Positions 24,021 through 35,285 of a DNA stretch of 64,000 bases are shown here, piece after piece. The notes under the pieces were generated by a model. It was given only the letters and a program-made list of their open reading frames with translations. It did no database searches and was not told the origin of the DNA. The stretch's first letter is position 1. The number at the start of each line of letters is the position of its first letter. The DNA is taken from assembly GCA_963281155.1 (NCBI GenBank), contig CAUJLY010000003.1, positions 4,278,001-4,342,000 of the forward strand, in the 5' to 3' direction. The position numbers were made by a program, and so were the translations under genes. The stretch is from Rhabditophanes sp. KR3021 (Eukaryota; Nematoda; Chromadorea; Rhabditida; Alloionematidae).

Positions 24021-24593
24021 ATGAATTTGCGTTTGATTGCTTTGTGTTTTGCTTTCGTTACCTCTACTACTGCATTAATTGGCTTTACTCAGTCTTCTGG
24101 AGTACGGGGTAAGTTAATGTGCAATGACAAACCAGCCTCTGGTGTGACTGTTAAACTTTTCGATGAGGACGATTTGCCAGGTAAGTAAAATACCAGGCGA
24201 ATGATGATATACCTTCCAGGTGATTTGGACGATTTACTGCAAAGTGGGAAGACGAGTTCAAATGGAGAGTTTAAGTAAGATATCCTTCAAATATGCATTT
24301 ATATTTTATTTTATTACATTTGAAGTCTTGCTGGACATACCGATGAGGCAACACCTATTGATCCCAAGCTCGTAATCTTCCATGATTGCAACGATGGAAT
24401 CAAGCCATGCCAAAGAAAGGTAACCATCAAGATTCCAAACAGATACATCACCAAAGGAAAGGTACCAAAGCAAATTTATGATGCTGGAAGCATTCAATTA
24501 TCAGGAAAATTCCCAGGTTTTTTTAGTTTTAATTAGGATACCAAGCTAATTGTGTTGTTTTGTTTAGGAGAGGGTCGCGATTGCATTCATTAA
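24021..24593 (+). CDS. Transthyretin-like (TTR) secreted protein
   Basis: Nematode-expanded family of small secreted beta-sandwich proteins; one member bridges phosphatidylserine on dying cells, and most functions are unknown. Exons 24021-24180, 24220-24274, 24326-24516 and 24568-24593 give 143 aa, all in phase. Signal peptide MNLRLIALCFAFVTSTTA; TTR hallmarks SSGVRGKLMCNDKPASGVTV, KLFDEDD, GKTSSNGEFNLAGHT (strand C/D loop), PKLVIFHDCND, and C-terminal Cys. Four Cys are present, as expected for the family's disulfides. Intron positions cut inside beta strands, in the manner typical of ttr genes. Confidence 0.93.
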
Positions 24594-25034
24594 CAACGAA
24601 CACCAAGATTCATAAATTCTTAATAATCATAAACGCTGATTCATCAACTGTTTATCGAAAGTACTAAATAATGATTCATTTCAATGTTTTATTAATAATA
24701 AAGTGAATAATCATGTTCTCATTTAACAAATAACTAAAATAACGTGTAAATTAATAATCCCCCTAGTAGAATTTCGTTGAAATAAACAATGGATTTTGCT
24801 TATATAAATGTTTTTTACATTATTTTATCGAATTTTTATAACTTGCAAAATTAAAACATTCATAAATAAAAATATTCAAGATGTATATAGAGTGGAATTC
24901 CAAATTTGGCCCAAACAGGAGACTTAATAGTCTGGTTTTTATCCAATGAAAAACAATTGTGTTAATCAAATGGTGATTCATTATTTTTACGAAAACATGT
25001 TTTTATTTAACCAAAATAAATAAAAGCAAATAAA
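24594..25034. other. Convergent intergenic region
   Basis: 3' ends of the TTR-like and BPI-like genes face each other. There are several AATAAA signals on both strands and no further feature. Confidence 0.45.
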
Positions 25035-26697
25035 TCATATTTTTAAATGCGTACTTATTTTCGTGTTCTTCTTTCTTAACAAATAACCTTTGAAAAGCTT
25101 ACGCATGTAGTGGTTAATAAATTTAAGGTTGAAATCAACCCTTGACGCATCTTTGATTGTAATTATCTGAGTATCATTCGACAAAGTCAGATTGTGAATA
25201 ATCGGGATGGGAAATCCGACAGAAGCAGTTGTCTGCACTATTGCTCTGATGACTGGTTCTAAGATACTTTTGATTATATTAAGCAGTGTAGGAGAGAAAT
25301 TTCCTATACTTGAGAATTCTTGATTGAGTGTCATATTAAAGTAGCTAAAATTTCCTGAAATTCTTCTATTTGCAATTAATGGAATGATTGATGCATTTGC
25401 TGCCAAAGCTAAAACACAAATTAAAGAAATAAAAAATGACAAATGTATAAATTACCTAGCCTAGCTAATATTTCACTCTTCTCTGTATATGGAGCAATAA
25501 CAAAATCGAGGTCAAATAATCCTAATACTGAGACGCCGTCATCTGACATTAAAAACCGAGGTCTCTCCTCAGATCGAACGGCAACATCAAGGTATTGGTC
25601 TGGATACTCTTTCTTTAACTTACTGAAAAACTTTCCAATACAAATGTCAATGAATTTGCACGAAGTTCTCAGAAAAGATTCCAATTGGGGAGACATATTT
25701 TTGTTGACGACAAGGCGAAGTAAATTACTTTCATGTGCACTTTTGAGAAAGCAATTTGGGAGTGCCGATGAAATCCAAATATTTCCCATGAACCCTTCTG
25801 GCGCGTCGATAGTATTCATTGGTTTTACATATATCCCACATGTCTTATTGCCAATAATTGCGTCCGCATAAGTTTCCAATTGAACATATGTACTATAAAT
25901 AACAAATGAACATAGATGATGACACAATAATAAATTACCTCGTTACGATGGGGCTTGAATTATAGTTATAGTTAATATAAAAATTACTGCCGACATCTAT
26001 GTGAGTTGGTAGTTGAATTAAGATAACATTTAGTTCATTAATCAAAGTTGTTTTCAGAGCATCGCAAAATTGAGTTTTTAGTAGCTTTTTGAAGAGAATG
26101 TCAAGTTGGTTTTTAAATAAATTAAGCAGCCAAGGTACGATGCCTCCTTCGATGCTGATTTTTAGTGTTTCAATATCGGTTTGGCAATAGTTTATATCAA
26201 TTTGTGGTCTTCCTTCAGAATCATGCATAGATATCGAATAATTAGTTTTAATGTTTGCAGCAGTAACATACACAGTTCCACTAAAGTATATTGGTACGAG
26301 TAGTGTGTATTTGACATTAATTTTGCCTTTCAAGTTGATCAGACCATCCTTTGAAATCCAATGAACACTTTTGGGTGGTTCTAAAAAAAATGTAAAATTG
26401 GGTGTCTGGAACTGAGGGATATATAAATCGGAAACTACAACTCTTCCCGATCCTGGGCCAACGTCGATAGGAATATCAATTTCAGGCCATTCAATTCGTG
26501 GAATTTCAAAGTCAATCTAAATTACGCACATTTCATGAAATTATCAAGTAATCGTTACTTACAATCTTATGTCCGAATCTACTAACGTAGTCGAATCCAG
26601 TTTTTGTAATTCTAGCGGCCAATGTTGCTAATTTAACTTCATTACATTTTGCCAATAAAATGGTGCTTAGTAGCAAAGTAGTCAAAAACAGCCGCAT
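25035..26697 (-). CDS. BPI/LBP/CETP-family lipid-binding secreted protein
   Basis: Extracellular lipid-binding protein of the bactericidal/permeability-increasing fold (two boomerang-shaped barrels). Exons 26563-26697, 25939-26516, 25456-25892 and 25035-25408 sum to 507 aa; introns are 46 bp. A signal peptide (MRLFLTTLLLSTILLAKC) precedes the family-typical start KLATLAARITKTGFDYVSRFG. Two barrel Cys (NYCQTD, QFCDAL), IWISSALPNCFLKSAHESNL, and the C-terminal barrel region FLMSDDGVSVLGLFDLDFVI are as expected. Multiple N-glycosylation sites. Nematodes carry several such genes with unknown ligands; endotoxin or lipid binding is inference. Confidence 0.85.
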
Positions 26698-27135
26698 TGT
26701 ATAATTTAAAAATGGTGAATGATCGGCATTATAAAATAATGATTCGCTCAGATGCTTAAGTTTGCATACATAGTATAGAGATTACATATGTTATGATACT
26801 TTAAGTAGATTTATGTACCTTAATTAAATTATGCCACAGTATGACTAATATTATCTTCATATTTCTGTTCATAATATAACTAAATAATAATTAACTTTCA
26901 TTTATTGTGCAATTAACACTGTCTATTATACATATGCACACGTCGTTGGTTGATACATTAGTATTTATAAATTCAAAAAAATTGAAGATTGGAATATGAT
27001 GTATTTGTAGTTGCGTCAATAGATAAGGCCTACGTGGACTTTCCAGTTCGCTGAATAGTTACTTGGTTATGAATGTTTATTGCATATTGTTCTAAAAACA
27101 GCATTCTTAGTTGTATATATTGATAAAGTGACAAG
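26698..27135. other. Divergent intergenic region
   Basis: Between the starts of the BPI-like and HSPA13 genes. AT-rich; no motif is called. Confidence 0.4.
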
Positions 27136-30100
27136 ATGGCTAATATGACAATGATAGGTATTTTATATTGCATACTTTTCTTTTTCTAGTTTTATGTAAA
27201 TTTTAGTTTTGGGATTAGCTTCCTTATTTCTGATAGGATTTTTGTATCAAAAGCATGGTCTAAGACCCCCAAAACCTCAAATCGTTGGAATAGATTTAGG
27301 AACAACATATTCTTCTATCGGATTTTATCATGCAATCAGTGGAAACACAACTATTTTGGCTGATTCGAAAGGTTCTAAAAGCATACCTTCAGTCATATCA
27401 TTTTTGTAAGTAATAAATGAGAATTTTAAGTAATAATAGTAATTTCAGAGATAACGGAACAGTGATAGTAGGAAAAGATGCCGTAATACAGGCTGATATT
27501 TATCCTAGACGAACTATTTATGATGCCAAACGATTCATAGGAAAATACTTCGATTTTAATGACAAGGATTTCCAGCGAGATTTAAAAAGATACCCCTTTG
27601 TAATTGAGTTAGATGAAAAAGGAAGAGCTTATTTTACAATTGAACTTCATAATCAAACTATTACTTTGTATCCTGAGGATGTTGGAGCCCATATCGTAAA
27701 ATATTTAAAGAATTTTGCTGAAAAGGAACTTGAGACCACAATTCCATCATGTGTTATATCAGTTCCTGCTGAATTTGACGAATTCCAAAGAAATGCTACT
27801 ATGAAGGTTGCTATAAAAAGTGGTATGATTCCTAGGAGAATTGTAACTGAACCTACAGCTGCTTCTCTAGCCTATGGATTAAATAAGAAGAAGGGAGTCG
27901 AGTACATTATAGTTTTCGATTTAGGTGGCGGAACACTGGACGTTTCTGTTATTTGGCTACAAGGGGGAGTTTTTGTAACAATGGGAATGGCAGGAAATAA
28001 CAGATTAGGGGGTCAAGATTTCAATGATAACATCCAAAAATATTTAATGGAACAAATCCAAAGGGAAAACAATGGTAAATTATTATCTGAAAAGGAAGAT
28101 ATCCAATCATTACGATTGGCAATTGAAAAAGCCAAATGCGAATTGACAGATAACGAAGCAGCTATAATTTATGTTCCATTTAAAAGTGTAAAACAATTCG
28201 AATACCAATTGACAAGATCAAAATTTGAAGAATTAAACAAAATCTTGTTTGATAGTGCGATAGAACCTTTAAAAGCAGCTTTAGAAGATGCTAATTTATA
28301 CATTGAAGACATTGATGAGATAGTTTTAGTTGGTGGATCAACAAGAATTCCCAAAATAAGACAAATTGTTGGAGAATTTTTCGGGAAAAAACCAAATTTT
28401 GGAATAGATCCAGACCTAGCAGTTGTTATAGGTAAATTAAACAAAAACTACTAAAATTTACTAAAAAATCGAAGTTATAAAGACAAAACATTTGAAGATA
28501 TTTGATCAAAAATGAGTTTGAGGGTTAGTTCACTGTTTTGTTGACGATGTCAGGATGCTTTAGATATATGATTGCCCTGAATCATCAATATTAATCAGTT
28601 GTCTTCGCAAGTTCAATATGATAGCGTATCCTAACCCCAGAGCTTAATTTATGTGGGGCCGTCAATCTGGACGGCGACTGCTTCTTCTTTATCCTTCCAA
28701 ATATTTCTGCACCATTTCTCTTTTGGGTCTAATGGACTGTAACGAGCTATGTTCCTTTTAGCTCTACAATAATGGCATCGTACTCTTCTCTTAAACCCAC
28801 CAGATACTCCTACATAAAACACAAGTTGCTTGAATTCAGGGAAAGACAGTTTATCCAATTCAACGTCTGTAGGGACGTCTAGGAAGACATAGGTGAATTG
28901 ATTCTTATCCTTTAACCGACTTGCGAGCATTAGCTTTTCAAGTTTTTGCATTAGATGCCCCCATAATTTCTCATCAGTCAAAGCTTTATCCTTTTCATAT
29001 CTCCTTCTGCACTTCCTCTTTAATCGACCACAAGCTTCTGATTTGCAGTGAATTACCAGATTCCCATATTTCTTGGATCTGTATTCGTATCCTTTTAATG
29101 GGCATTCAAATTTACCACTTTCACTAATATTGCTTCCTGGAGAAGTCCTCCCAATTTCATACACTTGATGATCTTTCACAAGCTCACTGTAGAACGTTGA
29201 TAGTGTTTTCGTCAGCTAGCGAAATGAATGTCGATGCTCTTTCAGTTGCACAATTGGTAAACTCAGGATGTGAGTGAGCAATGTAGTGCTCCATGTCAAG
29301 AACCGTTTCTTTATCATACAATTGTTTCGAACGGATTGCTTCCACAACTTTATTATCTTCAAAAATTGTAGCGATTTCGTCTTTTTTTAGTGAAAACTAA
29401 CATGCGTACTTGTGGGTGATTGGGTATTTGGAATCCATTTTAATTGAAGTGTCGTCAGCATGCTTTTTGAATCTCCTATCTCCATGGCTCGTTTGGTTCG
29501 TGAAATGCTGATACATCATTTTATCAAACCGAATCATCAATTTACACAGGTTTATAATAGTCTTTATTTATATCTGCAATGAGATTTAAATGGCCACCTT
29601 TGCCGGTCTGAATTATAATAATGGTGATGATTACTTACTTAAATACTATAGATACTTTTGCTTCTGAAGCGTTTAGGATTAAGCTGTTTATTTTAGCTGT
29701 AACTCTATAAGTATATGTATGATGAGGATAATAATAAGGAGATGTGATGAGGTGATGTTATTAATGATGTTGTTGTTTGAAGATCACTTTGGGACATCAG
29801 CACAACAGTCTGTGTCGAAAGAAACTTTTATTTTAGAGCGACACAACAAGTAGATAACTGTATCTTTATCTTCATCAGACTTCTAAAAAGAATGATTAAA
29901 TAAACCCGACAGCTAAATCATATTCTTCACGAAGACCAATCACTTGGCATTCTTTTGTAGAGACTCTTGCTAATTGCTGGATCAAATGTTCAATTTCAGC
30001 CAAAATTAATTGCTAGGCTGATTGTTTGATACTTACCTTCAGTTCTACCAGCCTGACGGATGCCTTAGATCGTGTTATTCTTGGTGCCGGGTCTACGTTC

Positions 30101-30485
30101 GGCTGTTTCCTAAGTCTAAGTTTTTCCTTCTAGTTTTCATTCATTACGATTGTAACTGTCAAATCAAGAAAATCTAATGCCACTGAACAGTCATAGAAGA
30201 CTCTTTTCTCATTGAGACACTTATATGTAAAAATATTAAACAACAATATTCGCTTTGAGTTAAATTATATGATTTTAAATAACCTTATTCATTGTTACAG
30301 GTGCTTCCATCCAAGCAGGAGTTCTTGCTGGAGGCTGGCCTCTTCAAGTTACGGCAATGGAAATGCCACCAAGGAAAAGGAAAAGACATGTTTATACTAT
30401 TGTTCCAAAATCAGAAGCAATGTGTCCTAAAAAAATATTTTTACAAGTTATTTTTGAAGATACGATAGGATCTCCTATGGGTTAA
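27136..30485 (+). CDS. HSPA13: HSPA13 (STCH), membrane-anchored Hsp70 ATPase
   Basis: Microsome-associated Hsp70 relative consisting of the ATPase core without a substrate-binding domain. Exons 27136-27157, 27207-27405, 27449-28431 and 30301-30485 sum to 462 aa (human 471), all in phase. N-terminal anchor VLGLASLFLIGFLYQKHG; ATPase motifs IVGIDLGTTYSSIGF, YDAKRFIGK, VISVPAEFDEFQRNA, VFDLGGGTLDVSVI and VLVGGSTRIPKIRQ. The last exon restores GASIQAGVLAGGWPLQVTAMEMP, matching the human GVAIQAGIDGGSWPLQV end. Introns 1 and 2 are about 45 bp, but the third is 1,869 bp and holds antisense sequence with a GIY-YIG domain (see 28649-29438). Adenylate sensing and peptide-independent ATPase activity are known only in vertebrates. 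Confidence 0.93.
28649..29438 (-). pseudogene. LEM-3/ANKLE1-like GIY-YIG nuclease gene, nested antisense, probably broken
   Basis: Inside the long HSPA13 intron, opposite strand. An ATG at 29438 opens MDSKYPITHKYAC and meets a stop; the frame continues as LKKDEIATIFEDNKVVEAI to ADENTINVLQ, stops, and then a shifted frame runs 176 codons from about 29179. That part has a Cys-rich segment (FECPL, HCKSEACGRLKRKC) and then a GIY-YIG-like core: FTYVFLDVP, VFYVGVSGGFKRRVRCHYCRAK and KWCRNIWKDKEEAVAV, the order found in LEM-3/ANKLE1 (YV..D, FYVGK, H, IW..G). It ends before the catalytic Glu region of the family. Possibly a dead copy, or a gene with missed exons. A relative sits at 58530-58978. Confidence 0.5.
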
Positions 30486-30532
30486 TTTTTTGCATTTTAT
30501 TTAAATAAATTTGATAAAAAATGTGATTTAAA

Positions 30533-31225
30533 TTAACAATCTTCATCTGATGAAGCCACTTCATCAATTTCGGCCTTTTCAGCTTTTTTATTCATAAACA
30601 GTAGTAAGAAAGCTGCGATTTGTTGATCTTTGGCCAGATCTATTGGCTTCAAATTGTCATTATTTTTGATATGTACATCTGCTCCGGCTTCTACCAGCAT
30701 TTCTACAATGTCTCCATGATTCTTCCACACACAAGCGTGCAAACAAGTATCACCGAGTTTGTTTCTGTTATTAAGGTCGACATTACCTCTTGCCAGTAAC
30801 AACTTTACTATTTCATAGTTTCCCGAGTGTGATGCCCAATATAAAGGTGTTGAGCCACTTTTGTCTAAAGCATTTGGTGATACTCCGTTATCAAGGCAGT
30901 TTTGAAAGAATTGTAAATTACCCCTTTTCGCAGCTTCATTTAAAGGGAATTTAACCATTTCCACATTTTCTGAAGTCAAAATGTCCCTAGGAATTAATCC
31001 CTTAATTCCATCTACTGTTGCGCTCACATAATCTTTCTTAACTGTTGAATCAGGTGCGAAAACTATTTGACCTTCGGAAATAGACAACTCTTGTTCCTAA
31101 AAATATTAACATATGAAATAATCAGCAACACTTACATTCTTAGCTATATATGATTTTGTAGCTTTGAATACTTGAACTCTCCCTGGTTTAGGCAATGGCT
31201 TAGGTGGACCTTCTGATCTGCTCAT
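30533..31225 (-). CDS. OSTF1: OSTF1-like SH3-ankyrin protein
   Basis: Cytosolic signalling adaptor. Exons 31136-31225 and 30533-31096 encode 217 aa (human 214). The Pro-rich start PPKPLPKPGRVQVFKATKSY leads into an SH3-like domain (ELSISEGQIVF, GIKGLIPRDIL) that lacks the usual Trp-Trp pair. Ankyrin repeats follow with strong identity to OSTF1: FPLNEAAKRGNLQFFQNCLD, ALDKSGSTPLYWASHSGN, LNNRNKLGDTCLHACVW. The acidic end SSDEDC mirrors the human DDEDSD. The missing aromatic pair in SH3 suggests altered peptide binding. Tail-to-tail with HSPA13, 47 bp apart. Confidence 0.9.
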
Positions 31226-32771
31226 AATTGTTAACAACACAATAATCAATACTCAAAGTAATACCACAAATATTGCATAGTCTGTCGTTGTACAAAATAA
31301 ACGGTCAATTCTGATGAATCATCCCAATTGTTGTCAACATGTCTAAACATTATTTGAGTAAGGAATATAACAGACACACAACTAATTGGTAAATATGTTA
31401 TGATAATGGATAAGTATACGAACTTTATTGAAAGGCAATTAAGAAGACAAATGAATCATAAAAACAAAGGATAAGATAAAAATATTTTTCATATATGTTT
31501 TCAAACAACAAATTTCAAATTTTAATTTTTAAATGATAAATGATTGGTATGAACTAATTATATTATGATGATTCATAATGAACATACAAGAAATATTTAA
31601 CCGTAACAACATAACCAGCCTCAAATATATCTTAAAGTTTATACTCGTTGTAAGTAGGAAAAATGTGGTAAGTTAAATTTGACTATTGTATCCAAATATC
31701 TAAAGGATAGAACAATGCAATCATCACTTAATAAAAAAGGAGATATTTAAATAAAACTATACCGGCGGGACAAGTGATGTGCTTTAAATGAAAATGGAAG
31801 TTTGGACTGACATGAGTTCTCCATTTTCACAGAATAAAGGAGATATTATCTTTGATATTAGTTTTAGATGCCATGAAAGTGTTAGTGTAAGAAATATTTA
31901 TGATTCTGGCTTACAAATTCGAGAAATTGTTTCTTTCATTCTTATGATGGAATAACTCTAGATATTACCCTCACTATAAAGAAATTCAACTTGTTGTTTG
32001 GTAGAACACGAATTCTTTTTTGGAATAATTCAAGCATAGAGAGTATAAAGGATTTCATTAATAGCTTTTTTATTGAAGAATAAAAAATATACGAGTGTTG
32101 TTTTATATGCTCACAGGCACAAGAAACTTAACACGTAACTAAATGTTCTATTTAATAATAAACAATGATTTGTTAACAACAAATGAACATACAAACAAAC
32201 ATTATAATAATATTAATAAACTACTAGGAATAGATAAGTTAACTGACCCCAGGACGAACAGTTTCCTTGGCGGGGCTTTATTCTGCAACGAATAATTCAG
32301 GTAAAGATTAGGGAGCTTTCAACCTGCTCAATATGCCTAGTAGAATTTCGAACAATTTTAGTAAATGAATTGAGCCTTCTTACAAAGATCAACGTCTATA
32401 AATAAGATATGAGGATAAAATTTGTAATACCTATTCTCAATATCAACAGAAAGTAAGAATGTACAAAACAGTTAAAGTTCGAAGCAAATAAAAATTGCTC
32501 GTAGTGTGAAGTAAATATTATCATTGATTTTTTATAAAAGCTATAAGAGGGCGATTGGAATTCGATTTATAATACGGGCTAATCAAATATGTGTAAATAT
32601 AGAATAGTCTTCACTTTTTGTTGCTTTTAAAACAAAATTATTTGCTCCAAATTAATTCCTGCAAACTTCATACATTTACTCTTGTACTTCCTGTTTTTAA
32701 GTAAACAAGCAGAGTATATTTAAGGAATGAGTTTGCAAGCACTAAGTATCAGAATTCAATTTTGCTAAATC
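31226..32771. other. 1.5-kb gene-free stretch
   Basis: AT-rich sequence upstream of both OSTF1 and the Tyr/Gly-rich gene. No coding frame or RNA gene could be supported. Confidence 0.4.
32715..32724 (+). promoter_or_regulatory. Candidate TATA box
   Basis: TATATTTAAG lies 48 bp before the ATG of the secreted Tyr/Gly-rich protein, similar in spacing to the TATA element of the TTR-like gene. Confidence 0.35.
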
Positions 32772-33035
32772 ATGAATTTTAAGACTATTGCTGTTTTTGT
32801 TGCTTTCTTGATTGCTTCAACATCAGCCCAGTACTACTCTCCTTATGCTGCATATGCCGGATCAGCTTATGCTGGCTATCTCGGAGCTGGTTACACAGGA
32901 TATTATCCAGGAGCTTATTCCGGTTATTACGCCGGAGCGTTTGCATCTCCTTATTTTGGATATGGAAGCAATCAAGCACAGAACAAGGTTCAAAATGCAC
33001 CTTCAAATGTTAAACTAACTAATAACGACTCATAA
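32772..33035 (+). CDS. Secreted Tyr/Gly/Ala-rich peptide (87 aa)
   Basis: Intronless ORF with a clean signal peptide (MNFKTIAVFVAFLIASTSA) followed by a mature part built from SAYAGYLGAGYTGYYPGAYS-like Tyr-Gly-Ala runs and a short hydrophilic tail (VKLTNNDS). Low-complexity secreted peptides of this kind occur among nematode structural, eggshell or cuticle-associated and YGGY-type antimicrobial peptides. I cannot choose between them. A TATA-like element and an AATAAA about 40 bp after the stop support a real gene. Confidence 0.65.
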   Translation: MNFKTIAVFVAFLIASTSAQYYSPYAAYAGSAYAGYLGAGYTGYYPGAYSGYYAGAFASPYFGYGSNQAQNKVQNAPSNVKLTNNDS

Positions 33036-33548
33036 TTCTTGATCTATAAAATGTATAAATTTGTTGCAATAAAGGGGATTTAATCTGATATTTCTTCAAT
33101 TTTTTACTAAATAATGCTGTGTTCTGCCTTAATTAACTTTCGCAATAATGACTGTTCCAATAAGTGATTTTTATATCAAATTAAATAAAACCCATTAATT
33201 GAAGTAGCAAGTAAAACAAGTAGGACAAATTTGTTTGTGTGAGAAACATCGTAGATAATGACAACTGAGGATAAATGAGACATATGCATGAATGTAGTAG
33301 GTATAATCTATTTTTAGTTATGATAATACTTTTCATACAAAAAATTCTGAGTTATTTAACAAGGAAACACTAATTAAACAGGATATGCACCGTCAGGGCA
33401 ATAGTAAAAGGAAAAAGTTTCAACAAATTTATTTGAATTCATTTAGCATTCAAAAAAATAAAAATACACTTCCACGCGCATCCTAGCTTTTAACTGATTT
33501 ATTATGAAAAGTAATTTTGATTATAAAATGGTTATCCGTCATCATAAT
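33036..33548. other. Intergenic, no gene seen
   Basis: AT-rich; only downstream AATAAA motifs of the flanking genes are visible. Confidence 0.4.
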
Positions 33549-33902
33549 TCAATTCTGAGGCTTCGGCAATTCAACTTCTTCTCCTATCAATTTTCCATTC
33601 GTAAAAATACAATTTTCATGATGTTCACTGCTTATTTTCGGGACATGAAAACCTGCTGACCTTATTCTATGATTAAATTGGTCAGTCTCATCTATTCTAA
33701 AAGTACAAGCAATTGCACTTATGAAAATTAATCCAACACGTTTTGCTGCAATATTTCTAAGTAATAATATAATTAAGGAATACAAATGTTCCAAAGACGC
33801 TTTTTCATGACAACTATATTTGGTTGAATTAAATTTGTTATTACTAAGGTAAGTATTCCACATATCTAAATTATCTTTTACATATTCAGTAAGAGTATCC
33901 AC
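33549..33902 (-). CDS. Hypothetical protein (about 117 aa)
   Basis: An open frame of 117 codons that can be extended to about 33952 without stop (FENFSHGHTNKIHNE before MDTLTEYV), but no in-frame ATG is seen at the extended end. Composition is normal for a globular protein (LEHLYSLIILLLRNIAAKRV looks helical). Lies 218 bp downstream of the broken PSME4 copy on the same strand. I do not recognise it. It may be another truncated fragment in this rearranged area or a small gene with a missed first exon. Confidence 0.3.
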   Translation of the reverse strand: MDTLTEYVKDNLDMWNTYLSNNKFNSTKYSCHEKASLEHLYSLIILLLRNIAAKRVGLIFISAIACTFRIDETDQFNHRIRSAGFHVPKISSEHHENCIFTNGKLIGEEVELPKPQN

Positions 33903-34120
33903 TTCATTGTGTATTTTATTGGTGTGTCCATGGCTAAAGTTTTCAAAGATAAGTCATGTAGATATATTTCCATTGCTTTGCAGTGATTCTGTCCAATTAT
34001 TACACAATTTTGTTAAGTAAAAAAAGTGATCAATTACCAATTTATTTTAAGAATAGTAGCATACATTTGATTTTGATAGTCACATAATTACTTTTACGTC
34101 TTTAAGTTATTTATTTTTAG

Positions 34121-35045
34121 TTAGACATAATAATTTGGGGAAATAAGAACATTATGTAGAACAGCTAGTTCTTCTTTCCTGAATGCTTTCTCATGTACTT
34201 GCCAAGTGTCCTGATCAGTTCTTTTGAAATCACGGAGAACTTCAATCACTGAGTCGTGGAGAACCTTCAGCTTGGATTTGCGTGCGATCAGAGCAACGGC
34301 CATCATGACTTTGGGAAGGTAAGAAGGACACGTGCAGGGGCAACTGAGTACAATCTGGTTGGCATACTGCAAAATCAGCTCAATCACCATTTGTATCTCC
34401 TGATGTCTTGTTTAGCCAAAATCAGACTACACGCCTCAGCCCAGTGAGACAAAAATGCAGGAGGCATTGTTTCCCACGCATTTAACAACTTCGCAGACAA
34501 CGCTTTCTCAAGGTTGTCATACTTATCGCAACTCCAGTATTTGGATCCACGGGCCAACCCAGCAAACATTACAATGCCAATCTTCTTGTCAATTTTGTTT
34601 TCAGAGGTTAGGTATTCTTCAAACAATTCAATGAAAGGACCAGCACAGAGGTCACTGAAGTTATGGCAAAGTTGGGCCACGAACAAACCCAATTTTGGAT
34701 TAACACGTTCTCTCTCACAATAATGGGTTCCGATACTTTCAAAAGTCTTCCTCACAAACTCCACATTCTTGAAACCACCCACAATCACTTAACTGCTCAA
34801 AACTCCTATTACGTAAACTTTGATTGTCCACAGCATCTGAGACTTTGTAAGTTGGTGGCCATTTGTAGAATCCTGCATAATTTTTAGTAACTTGTTTCAA
34901 ACTTTTTCGATCCTCCATACTCTCACAAGTAGGTGCAAGTTGTCTTGAAGTAATCCATAAACATCCATTCCACTATCCCGGCATTTCTGTCAGCTTCGGC
35001 CTTCGGAGCACCAATAATCACTTTCTTAACTCCGGGTTTAGTCAT
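34121..35045 (-). pseudogene. PSME4: PSME4/PA200 proteasome activator, C-terminal fragment with frame breaks
   Basis: PA200/Blm10 caps the 20S proteasome. Only the C-terminal HEAT-like part is here (about 250 residues of a family of about 1,800). Recognisable pieces are FYKWPPTYKVSDA, VEFVRKTFESIGTHYCERE, GIVMFAGLARGSKYW, CPCTCPSYLPKVMMAVALIA, LRDFKRTDQDTWQVHEKAF and the end VLISPNYYV. The last is the C-terminal Tyr-Tyr-x tail that opens the 20S gate (human SPCYYA). The reading frame jumps by one base at about 34787 and again at about 34388, and a stop precedes the first piece near 34934. An ATG at 35045 begins MTKPGVKKVIIGAPKAEA. Missing N-terminus plus breaks suggest a pseudogene, but see the general indel pattern. 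Confidence 0.7.
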
Positions 35046-35217
35046 TTTCATGTAATAAATCAAGATGTTTACAACAGTTCCTCTCTAATTCTTTTTGATC
35101 TGAATAAGAATCTAATGTTTTGGATGCTTTTTTTACTTTCTTTTGAATAAACTTCCTTCCAATCTTTTCGCATAGCAGATCTTGTAACGACAGATAGTAA
35201 ACAACGTTTGAAAACTA

Positions 35218-35280
35218 CTTTGTTAAACATATTAATTGCTCTGTTCAACTTATTAATTACTTTGTTAAGCTTATCAATTA
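35218..35280. repeat. 21-bp tandem repeat, 3 copies, just before URB1 ATG
   Basis: Three 21-bp units of the type CTTTGTTAAACATATTAATTG occupy 35218-35238, 35239-35259 and 35260-35280. They end six bases before the URB1 start and lie in the gap between two genes that both lack their N-terminal parts. Confidence 0.75.
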
Positions 35281-35285
35281 TCTTA

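Noticed and set aside
29880..30190. Reverse-strand coding-like segments (RLVELK, EIEHLIQQLARVSTKE) in the HSPA13 intron
   Set aside because: Too short and broken to call a gene; mentioned only as part of the intron pattern.
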